64,000 nt of DNA, taken from positions 19,051 through 83,050 of the forward strand of contig CANFXC010000006.1 in NCBI GenBank assembly GCA_947450765.1, read 5' to 3'. Made by a program: the position numbers and the translations under genes. Numbering within the stretch: the stretch's first letter is position 1; the number at the start of each line of letters is the position of its first letter. Under the pieces are notes generated by a model, which saw nothing but the letters and a program-made list of their open reading frames with translations, did not search any database and was not told the DNA's origin. Positions 57,105 to 64,000 of the stretch are shown piece after piece. Source of the stretch: Comamonadaceae bacterium (GTDB lineage: Bacteria; Pseudomonadota; Gammaproteobacteria; Burkholderiales; Burkholderiaceae_C).

Positions 57105-57115
57105 AGTTATCACCC

Positions 57116-59698
57116 ATGATTGAGCTGGCGCAGGCTTTCGCATTGGCTTTTGCATGTTCGACCGGCCGGCGGCGTTTGAGCGACAACTGGTCTATGTGTG
57201 CGACCAGCCCAGATCAGTTTTCTGAGCCACCGCTGTCCGCAGATGTCGTATGGCAAGGATTGCCTGAGCTCATGTCGGTGGCGGCGGCGTTGCGAGCGAG
57301 CCAGCAGTGGTCTTTGGCTGGAACGCCCAAGCGCTTTGATGCGCAGGACTGGTGGTTCCAACTTCACTTTGATGCTCCGGATCACCAGTCCACAGACCGC
57401 TTGGTGTTAGGTTTTGATGGTTTGGCGACAGTGGCTGAGGTTTGGCTCAATGGGGTTTTGCTGCTGGTCAGCCGGAATATGTTTGTGGCTCACACCTGCG
57501 ATGTGACGGATGCACTCAGACCCGTTGGCAATAAGCTGGTCATCGTGTGCCGTTCGCTAGATAAGCAGTTGGCACAGCAACGTGGCAGGCCGCGCTGGCG
57601 GGCGCCGATGATCGCGCATCAACAGCTGCGTTGGTTTCGGACCACCCTGTTGGGGCGCACACCGGGCTGGTCGCCGCCGGTCGCCGTGGTCGGTCCATGG
57701 AAGGATGTCTGGCTGGAATCGATGCCGTCTGGCGCTGTTGAAAATAGGGTGCTGACGGCCACGCTTGAGGGCACTGTCGGCAAGTTGGTTTGCAGACTGC
57801 ATCAGCGCATGACCAAAAACACAGACCAGACGGTGATCCGGCTGTTGTTAATACGTGGCGACACATCTTTTGTGCAGGCACTGACGTATCACCCCGCGTC
57901 GCAAACCTATGAGGGTGAGTTGCGTATTCCGCAAGTGGACCTGTGGTGGCCGCACACCCACGGCGAGCCATGTCTTTACCGTGCAAGTTTGCAGATTCAC
58001 TCCGCTGACGCTGCGGTTAACCAGCTGGTTGATTTAGGCGTGGTTGGGTTTCGCACCGTCTCGCTCAAAACACAGGATGCATCGTTTTCGGTAGAGGTCA
58101 ATGGAACACCCATTTTTTGCCGTGGCGCGGTATGGACGCCGCTTGACCCTGTGAGTCTTCGATCTACCCCTGAGCAGTGCCAAGCTGCGGTCGCCCAAGC
58201 GCGCGAAGCTGGCATGAACATGTTGCGGGTGGCTGGCACCATGGCGTATGAAGAGCCGCATTTTTACGATGCCTGCGACGCGCAAGGTATTTTGGTCTGG
58301 CAGGACTTTATGTTTGCCAACATGGACTACCCCGCCGCAGATGAATCATTCAAAGCAAGCGTAGCGCTTGAAGTAGGCCAGCAATTACAGCTGCTTCGCA
58401 ACCGGCCATGCTTGGCGGTGCTCTGTGGCAACAGCGAAGTTGAGCAACAAGCGGCAATGTGGGGAGCCCCGGCCGAGGTGTGGCATCCGGCCTTGTTCAC
58501 GCAGGTCATTGCCCAACTCTGCGCCGAGCACGCACCAGGCATTCCGTACTGGCCTTCTAGTGCGCACGGCGGCGCGTTTCCGCATCAAGCCAGCGTTGGC
58601 ACCAGCTCTTACTACGGTGTCGGTGCCTACTTGCGTTCCCTCGAAGATGCCCGTCATTCAGATGTGAAGTTCGCCACCGAATGCTTGGCGTTTGCGAACG
58701 TTCCCAGTGAAAACACAATCAAGCGCATGCCAGCGGGTCTGGCGACCCGTGTGCATGACGCCAGCTGGAAAGCGCGCTCACCCCGAGATTCGAATGCAGG
58801 ATGGGATTTTGACGACGTCCGCGACCATTACTTCGAACAGCTATTGCAGACGGACACTCGCCCGCTCAGGCGCTGTGACCATGACCGCTATCTGACCTGG
58901 AGCCGCATTGTCAGCGGCGAAGTGATGGCCGCCAGCATGACTGAGTGGCGTCGCCCGGCGTCCAGTTGCCAGGGCGCGCTGGTCTTGTTTTTACGCGACT
59001 TGTGGGCTGGCGCAGGCTGGGGTTTGATAGATGATTCAGGCCAGCCCAAAGCCTGCTATCACTACCTCAAGCGGGTGCAGCAGCCGTGCACCGTCTTGCT
59101 CACAGACGAAGGTGTCAACGGCTTGTGGATTCACCTGCACAACGAACAAGCGCATGAAGTGGCGGTTGAACTTGAACTCAGCGCTTGGCTTGGCGGTGAT
59201 GTGCGGGTGGCTCACGGCCGCAAGGCTTTGACACTGCCAGCGCGCAGTGCTCAAAGTTTGTCGACACTGGATTTGTTAGGTGCTTACTTTGACTTGACGC
59301 ACGCCTGCCAGTTTGGGCCGCGGGTCTGTGATGCGGTGGTTGTGACGATGAAGGGCTCGCAGGGATTGAGTGCCCAAGCGGTCTACTTTTGCGGTGGGCT
59401 TCAAACAACGCAGGAGTCAGACGTCGGGCTCAGTGCCCAAGCGACTTTGTTGGATTTACACACCGCTGTGGTGACCGTGAGGTCGAAGCGTTTTGCACAC
59501 GGCGTTCATTTCGATGTGCCTGGATTTCAGGCCGACGACGACTTCTTCCACCTCCCCCCTGAATCGGAAGTCCGTGTCATTTTTCGCAGCACAGGCTCAC
59601 AAGCTTTTTCGGGGCAGGTGATCGCGGCCAATTCGCTGCAGCAAACCAGCATTCAGTTGCTTTCGAACAAGACCTTACAAGGACACACCCAGCCATGA
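57116..59698 (+). CDS. GH2 beta-mannosidase-like glycoside hydrolase
   Basis: An 860-aa enzyme of glycoside hydrolase family 2 with a sugar-binding jelly-roll domain (about 1-200), an immunoglobulin-like domain, a TIM barrel (about 320-640) and C-terminal beta domains. The catalytic acid/base is Glu441 in LCGNSEVEQQ. The probable nucleophile is Glu522 in FATECLAF. There is no signal peptide, so it is likely cytoplasmic, unusual for a polysaccharide-degrading enzyme. It may act on a small glycoside or a lipid-linked sugar made by the cluster. The substrate is inferred only. Confidence 0.87.
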   Translation: MIELAQAFALAFACSTGRRRLSDNWSMCATSPDQFSEPPLSADVVWQGLPELMSVAAALRASQQWSLAGTPKRFDAQDWWFQLHFDAPDHQSTDRLVLGFDGLATVAEVWLNGVLLLVSRNMFVAHTCDVTDALRPVGNKLVIVCRSLDKQLAQQRGRPRWRAPMIAHQQLRWFRTTLLGRTPGWSPPVAVVGPWKDVWLESMPSGAVENRVLTATLEGTVGKLVCRLHQRMTKNTDQTVIRLLLIRGDTSFVQALTYHPASQTYEGELRIPQVDLWWPHTHGEPCLYRASLQIHSADAAVNQLVDLGVVGFRTVSLKTQDASFSVEVNGTPIFCRGAVWTPLDPVSLRSTPEQCQAAVAQAREAGMNMLRVAGTMAYEEPHFYDACDAQGILVWQDFMFANMDYPAADESFKASVALEVGQQLQLLRNRPCLAVLCGNSEVEQQAAMWGAPAEVWHPALFTQVIAQLCAEHAPGIPYWPSSAHGGAFPHQASVGTSSYYGVGAYLRSLEDARHSDVKFATECLAFANVPSENTIKRMPAGLATRVHDASWKARSPRDSNAGWDFDDVRDHYFEQLLQTDTRPLRRCDHDRYLTWSRIVSGEVMAASMTEWRRPASSCQGALVLFLRDLWAGAGWGLIDDSGQPKACYHYLKRVQQPCTVLLTDEGVNGLWIHLHNEQAHEVAVELELSAWLGGDVRVAHGRKALTLPARSAQSLSTLDLLGAYFDLTHACQFGPRVCDAVVVTMKGSQGLSAQAVYFCGGLQTTQESDVGLSAQATLLDLHTAVVTVRSKRFAHGVHFDVPGFQADDDFFHLPPESEVRVIFRSTGSQAFSGQVIAANSLQQTSIQLLSNKTLQGHTQP

Positions 59699-61521
59699 GC
59701 TATCCCGGAAGCGAAAATTCAGAGACTGCCAGCCCGTTCTTTTTTGGTGTGGATGGCGTGAGTTGCTTGGGCTGGTTTCATGCGGCCAAAGCGCCTCGCT
59801 TGGGCGTCGGCGTGGTGATGTGCCGCGCTATCGGTTATGAGTCCATGTGCGCTTACGGTGCTTACACCCAATTGGCTGAACAGCTGGCCCTGGCTGGATT
59901 TGACGTGCTTCGATTCGACTACCCCGGAGCGGGGGATTCTGCTGGCGATGATGCACAGCCAAACCGCTTGAAAAGCTGGACAGACAGCATCGTCTGCGCC
60001 ACGCAGCAACTCGAAAAACTAGCCGGATGTTCCGTGTTTTGCCTATTCGGTTTGCGCTTAGGCGCCAATTTGGCCGCCCACGCGGCCAGACAATTAGGGG
60101 GTGTCGCGAAACTCGTTCTGTGGGCGCCCTGCGCAACTGGGCGAGCGTTTGCACGCGAGTTGCGTGCGGCTGCGTTCACTCGTGAAAGCAGCCATCAAGG
60201 GGAAAGCGCGCCCGTGCCTGGCGGTATCGAGTCCATGGGTTTCTTGTACACAGCCCAAACACTGGCTGATTTTGACGCCTTGCCGGGTCTGCCAGCGGAT
60301 GGACCCTTGGCGGATCGCGTTCTGATATTGGACCGTGACGACAGGCCGAGCGCCAAGCCCATATTGACAGAGCTACAAAGCCGGGGTGTGGATGCCAGCT
60401 ATGCGCTGGCACCGGGCTATGCCGCCATGATGAACGAGCCGCGTGAGACGCATTTAGATGCGCAAACCCTGACACGGTTGAAAGACTGGCTTTTGTCTGA
60501 TCTGACTGACTCAAACGACGTACGTGCCGGCCCGGTGTCTCTGCCGCTTCATGCCGGTCAAGAAAATCCACGTCAGCAGCAATTTGATGGTCTGCGCGAG
60601 TCCGCGGTGAGCTTCGGCGCTGTGGGTGCTGGATCTGTGCCAAAGCTATTTGGTATTTTGACCGAGCCAGACCAAGTGCAAGCGCAGCCGGATTGTTGCG
60701 ACACGGCCATCCTGATGCTCAACGTGGCTGGAAATTACCGCATTGGGCCTAACAGGATTTACGTTCACATCGCCCGTGAATTGGCACGGGTGGGTTGTCG
60801 TAGCTTGCGTTTTGACCTGGCCGGTTTAGGCGACAGTCGTCACGCAGAGGGCTTTCGAGCTGCCAACCTTTACAGCAAGGACTCGAGGCCTGAAGTCCGT
60901 GCTGCGATTGATTTTTTGAGCGCACAAGGCTGTAAGAAATTCTATTTGCTGGGTATTTGCTCGGGCTCGTTCGTTGCGTTTCAAGCGGCCCTTGCCGATA
61001 CGCGGGTGACAGGCCAGATATTGATGAACTCTCGCCTGCTTGAGTGGCACGAAGCGAATCCCGACGGCACTTGGCAGGACTCCATGCAGCAAGCTTATAA
61101 GTCCGTCTCGTTCTATCGGCGCCAGCTGCTGGACTGGCGCGTATACAAGCGCATATTCCAAGGTGATGTTGACGTTGCGGGCATTGCCAATCGAGTGCGC
61201 GTACTGGTAGGCGCCCGCTTGAACAGGGCCATGAGATCGACGTTTCGAACAGATTCATCTGAACACGGGCCACTGCAAAAAGTAAGGCAACTGAGCCGCA
61301 GGGGAACAGAAACGTTGATGATCGTGAATGCGGATGATGATGGGCGCGATTATTTGGAGTTTCACTTTGGAGCGAGTGGCAAATACTTGAAGGGTGATTC
61401 CCGTTTTCAGATGGTTTTTGTGAACGATTCGGATCACACTTTTTCAGATCAAAAGGGTCAAAAATCTGTCATCTCCAAGGTGAAAGCTCATCTTGGGGTT
61501 CAGGATTCGAGCTCCCAATAA
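59695..61521 (+). CDS. Tandem alpha/beta-hydrolase fusion lacking Ser nucleophiles
   Basis: A 608-aa protein made of two alpha/beta-hydrolase domains, about 1-270 and 310-608. At the first nucleophile elbow the sequence is FGLRLGA, with Arg121 in place of Ser. In the second it is LLGICSG, with Cys422 as the central residue. These two patterns resemble the two hydrolases associated with exosortase loci (GLRLG in one and GxCxG in the other), fused here in one chain. It could hydrolyse or transfer the carrier-bound group. It overlaps the GH2 gene by ATGA. Confidence 0.8.
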   Translation: MSYPGSENSETASPFFFGVDGVSCLGWFHAAKAPRLGVGVVMCRAIGYESMCAYGAYTQLAEQLALAGFDVLRFDYPGAGDSAGDDAQPNRLKSWTDSIVCATQQLEKLAGCSVFCLFGLRLGANLAAHAARQLGGVAKLVLWAPCATGRAFARELRAAAFTRESSHQGESAPVPGGIESMGFLYTAQTLADFDALPGLPADGPLADRVLILDRDDRPSAKPILTELQSRGVDASYALAPGYAAMMNEPRETHLDAQTLTRLKDWLLSDLTDSNDVRAGPVSLPLHAGQENPRQQQFDGLRESAVSFGAVGAGSVPKLFGILTEPDQVQAQPDCCDTAILMLNVAGNYRIGPNRIYVHIARELARVGCRSLRFDLAGLGDSRHAEGFRAANLYSKDSRPEVRAAIDFLSAQGCKKFYLLGICSGSFVAFQAALADTRVTGQILMNSRLLEWHEANPDGTWQDSMQQAYKSVSFYRRQLLDWRVYKRIFQGDVDVAGIANRVRVLVGARLNRAMRSTFRTDSSEHGPLQKVRQLSRRGTETLMIVNADDDGRDYLEFHFGASGKYLKGDSRFQMVFVNDSDHTFSDQKGQKSVISKVKAHLGVQDSSSQ

Positions 61522-61629
61522 GCCACGGCAGAGCTGTCGCAGAGAATGGGACTGGTCTAGGATGAGAAGGGGTTGAGCCGTACCGGCGGCTTTATTCTTT
61601 GTGCGCTACCGGCTGACTGGAGATTCAAG

Positions 61630-62088
61630 ATGATCCATATTCAACGTCGCGGTGTCGGTGCCGCTTTGCTTGTGTCGGTTTTGGTGGCTGGTTGTAGCGG
61701 CATGATGCCTGCGGCTGACAAATCCAACCTGATCACCTTCACGACCCAGATGCGTGGTGGCAACGAAGTTCCGCCGGTATCGTCCAGTGCTAGCGGGCAG
61801 GTGGATGCCGTGCTCAACACGGACACCAATGTGCTGCGCTGGAGGCTGACTTTTGCAAATTTGAGCGGTCCGGCCAGGGCTGGACATTTTCACGGCCCAG
61901 CGGCTGTGGGCGCAAACGCAGGCGTGGTTTTGCCGTTTCCTGGCCAGTTGGGCAGCCCGATGGAAGGCTCCGCCACGCTCACGGCCGCGCAGGTGGCTGA
62001 TCTGATGGCCGGGCGCTGGTACGCCAACATCCACACGGCTGCCAACCCCGGCGGCGAAATTCGCGGGCAAATGACCTTGCGGCGCTAA
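61630..62088 (+). CDS. CHRD-domain lipoprotein
   Basis: A 152-aa protein with a lipoprotein signal (LLVSVLVAGCSG). The CHRD domain (about residues 35-150) shows MRGGNEVPPVSSSASGQ, AGHFHGPA and WYANIHTAANPGGEIRGQM, typical of chordin-like CHRD folds in bacteria. Role is not known; similar proteins are cell-surface and possibly metal-binding. ATG at 61630 is chosen because the signal starts there. It is transcribed in the same direction as the preceding cluster, but 108 bases apart. Confidence 0.85.
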   Translation: MIHIQRRGVGAALLVSVLVAGCSGMMPAADKSNLITFTTQMRGGNEVPPVSSSASGQVDAVLNTDTNVLRWRLTFANLSGPARAGHFHGPAAVGANAGVVLPFPGQLGSPMEGSATLTAAQVADLMAGRWYANIHTAANPGGEIRGQMTLRR

Positions 62089-62094
62089 CCTGAC

Positions 62095-62228
62095 CCGTCT
62101 CTGCGAGCGAAGTAATTCCGTCTCTGCGAGCGAAGCGCGGCAGTCCAGGGGCCCGAATTCGCAGTCATGGATGGTCGCGCTGCACTTGCCATGACCGGTG
62201 GGTTGCCGCGCTTCGCTCGTAACGACGG
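62095..62228. repeat. Composite direct and inverted repeat element
   Basis: An 18-base direct repeat (CCGTCTCTGCGAGCGAAG) occurs at 62095-62112 and 62118-62135. The second copy continues into an arm that is the perfect inverse of 62204-62219 over 16 bases (CGAGCGAAGCGCGGCA) and nearly so over 29 bases, 62118-62146 against 62200-62228. The arms resemble the GCGAGCGAAGCG repeats scattered in many proteobacterial genomes. It is non-coding and may fold into a large hairpin between two plus-strand genes. Confidence 0.7.
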
Positions 62229-62327
62229 GCTTCGGGTCCGTGCTTTCCTGCCCCTATAAAGGGCCATTTTTCGCAATTGGTGTATTTGAGGTAGAAACCC
62301 TACAATGTCGGGTTACCCCAAAGCCCC

Positions 62328-64000
62328 ATGAACGCCCCCATCGACGTCTCCTTTTTTGCGCGTGCCGCCAAGCCGCTGACCAGTTATCGCAAGTACTGGG
62401 CGGCCCGTTTTGGCACGGCCAAGTTTTTGCCGACCAGCCGTGAGGAAATGCAGGCGCTGGGCTGGGACAGTTGCGACATCATCATCGTCACCGGCGACGC
62501 ATATGTTGACCACCCGAGTTTTGGCATGGCCGTCATTGGCCGCATGCTTGAAGCTCAAGGCTTTCGGGTCGGTATCATCGCCCAGCCAGACTGGCAAACT
62601 GCCGAACCCTACAAGCTGCTGGGCAAGCCGAATCTGTTCTTCGGCGTGACTGCCGGCAACATGGATTCGATGATCAACCGCTACACGGCAGACCGCAAAA
62701 TCCGCAGCGACGACGCCTACACCCCGGGCGACATCGGCGGCAAGCGCCCTGACCGCGCCGCATTGGTGTATTCACAGCGCTGCCGCGAAGCTTACAAAGA
62801 AGTGCCGATTGTGTTGGGCGGCATAGAAGGCTCGCTCCGGCGCATCGCGCATTACGACTACTGGTCTGACAAAGTTCGCCGCAGCGTGGTGGTCGACGCC
62901 AAATGCGACCTGCTTCTGTATGGCAACGCCGAGCGCGCGATTGTTGAAATCGCCCACCGCCTCGCAGCCAAAGAACCCATCGCCAACATCACCGACGTTC
63001 GCGGCACCGCCTTCATTCGCCGCCAAGGTGACGAGACCGCGCAAGGCTGGTTCGAAATTGACTCCACCAATGTCGACGCACCAGGCCGGGTCGAAGCCCA
63101 CGTCAACCCGTACTTGATGATTTCGGAGCAGGCCAAAGAGCAGGGCGCCACTTGTGCCCGCGAAGACGAAGCTGCCGATGTCGCCGTCAAGGCCGAAGCT
63201 GCTGGCTCGCCCGTGCTCAAAACAAAAGCGCAGCCGCAGGCCAACCCCGCCATCAAGCCGCTCACCTTTGTGCAGAACCCGAGCTTGCCGTCCATGCAGG
63301 GCAAGATCAAAGTGCCGCCGCGTGACCGTTCGGTCATTCGTCTGCCGTCCTACGAGCAGGTTCGCAGCGACGCCGTGCTCTACGCCCACGCCAACCGCGT
63401 GCTGCACCTTGAGACCAATCCCGGCAATGCACGTGCCTTGGTGCAAGCCCACGGTGAAGGCGTCACCGCCCGCGACGTGTGGATCAACCCACCACCGATC
63501 CCGCTGACCACGGTTGAAATGGACTACGTGTTCGACTTGCCGTATGCGCGCTCGCCGCACCCAAGCTACGCCGACGAGAACGGCAGCCACGACCACACCA
63601 CCAAGATCCCCGCTTGGGAAATGATTCGCTTCAGCGTGAACATCATGCGCGGCTGCTTTGGCGGCTGCACGTTTTGCTCCATCACTGAGCACGAAGGTCG
63701 CATCATCCAGAGCCGTTCTGAGGACTCCGTGATCCGCGAGATCGAAGCCATTCGTGACACCGTCAAAGGCTTCACTGGCGCCATTTCAGACCTCGGCGGC
63801 CCGACAGCCAACATGTACCGCATCGGTTGCAAGTCGCCTGAGATTGAGTCTGCTTGCCGCAAACCGTCTTGTGTTTACCCCGGCATCTGCTCGAACCTGA
63901 ACACCGACCACGCGCCCTTGATCAAGATGTACCGCCGGGCCCGCGCGCTCAAGGGCATCAAGAAAATTCTCATCAGCTCCGGCCTGCGCTATGACCTCGC
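62328..64000 (+). CDS. YgiQ-family radical SAM protein (3' end outside window)
   Basis: The frame opens at ATG 62328 and continues for 557 codons to the window edge; full-length relatives have about 700 to 750 residues. The N terminus shows [17 protein letters not shown] and [19 protein letters not shown]. The radical SAM cluster motif is in [34 protein letters not shown] follows. Between the N-terminal domain and the cluster motif is an Ala/Lys/Pro-rich linker longer than in E. coli YgiQ. The biochemical role of the family is unsettled. Confidence 0.93.
   Translation, partial: MNAPIDVSFFARAAKPLTSYRKYWAARFGTAKFLPTSREEMQALGWDSCDIIIVTGDAYVDHPSFGMAVIGRMLEAQGFRVGIIAQPDWQTAEPYKLLGKPNLFFGVTAGNMDSMINRYTADRKIRSDDAYTPGDIGGKRPDRAALVYSQRCREAYKEVPIVLGGIEGSLRRIAHYDYWSDKVRRSVVVDAKCDLLLYGNAERAIVEIAHRLAAKEPIANITDVRGTAFIRRQGDETAQGWFEIDSTNVDAPGRVEAHVNPYLMISEQAKEQGATCAREDEAADVAVKAEAAGSPVLKTKAQPQANPAIKPLTFVQNPSLPSMQGKIKVPPRDRSVIRLPSYEQVRSDAVLYAHANRVLHLETNPGNARALVQAHGEGVTARDVWINPPPIPLTTVEMDYVFDLPYARSPHPSYADENGSHDHTTKIPAWEMIRFSVNIMRGCFGGCTFCSITEHEGRIIQSRSEDSVIREIEAIRDTVKGFTGAISDLGGPTANMYRIGCKSPEIESACRKPSCVYPGICSNLNTDHAPLIKMYRRARALKGIKKILISSGLRYDL

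Overview
The window looks like a chromosome segment of a betaproteobacterium of the order Burkholderiales, most like Comamonadaceae (Rhodoferax, Polaromonas and Limnohabitans relatives). The basis is moderately high GC content, protein sequences typical of that group, and gene orders common there: hfq-hflX-hflK-hflC-hisZ-purA, odhA-odhB-lpdA-zapE, and a soxCDYZAXB locus for thiosulfate oxidation. No rRNA, tRNA, CRISPR array, intact transposase or prophage gene was seen. No stretch over about 300 bases lacks a gene.

Layout. 1-1605: bpt and aat, two N-end-rule aminoacyl-tRNA-protein transferases, on the minus strand. 1835-5320: an RcnB-like periplasmic protein, an isochorismatase-fold hydrolase and a propionyl-CoA synthetase. 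5412-14069: sulfur oxidation. A secreted metallo-beta-lactamase-fold hydrolase and a small cytochrome c precede soxC, soxD, soxY, soxZ, soxA, soxX and soxB, and an ArsR-type candidate persulfide sensor follows. An intrinsic terminator separates soxX from soxB. 14267-19966: the 2-oxoglutarate dehydrogenase complex, with a REP-like palindrome between odhB and lpdA. 19969-25784: zapE, a coiled-coil secreted protein, a YdcH-like protein, a DinG/YoaA helicase, bamD and rluD. 25913-37647: scpB, rluB, ndk, rlmN, pilW, rodZ, ispG, hisS, yfgM, bamB and der, close to the enterobacterial order. 37723-46274: hfq to purA with hisZ inserted, a phosphoribosyltransferase, a cystathionine beta-lyase and a small charged protein. 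46399-51681: mnmH and tesA facing a YbbA-type ATPase, then rlmB, a split chromate transporter and a FabG-like reductase. 51858-53057: an orphan PAS histidine kinase.

The most unusual part is 53021-61521, two divergent, tightly coupled transcription units. Leftward are an acyl-CoA dehydrogenase-like protein, a seryl-tRNA-synthetase-like amino acid:[carrier protein] ligase and a DUF1839 protein. Rightward are an AcpS-type phosphopantetheinyl transferase, a carrier protein, a GH2 beta-mannosidase-like enzyme and a protein with two fused alpha/beta-hydrolase domains. Together they look like a self-contained pathway that primes a carrier protein, loads it with an amino acid, possibly oxidises it, and hands it on. 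The product is unknown to me.

The end holds a CHRD-domain lipoprotein, a repeat element with a 16-bp perfect inverted repeat, and the 5' part of a YgiQ-type radical SAM gene that runs off the window.
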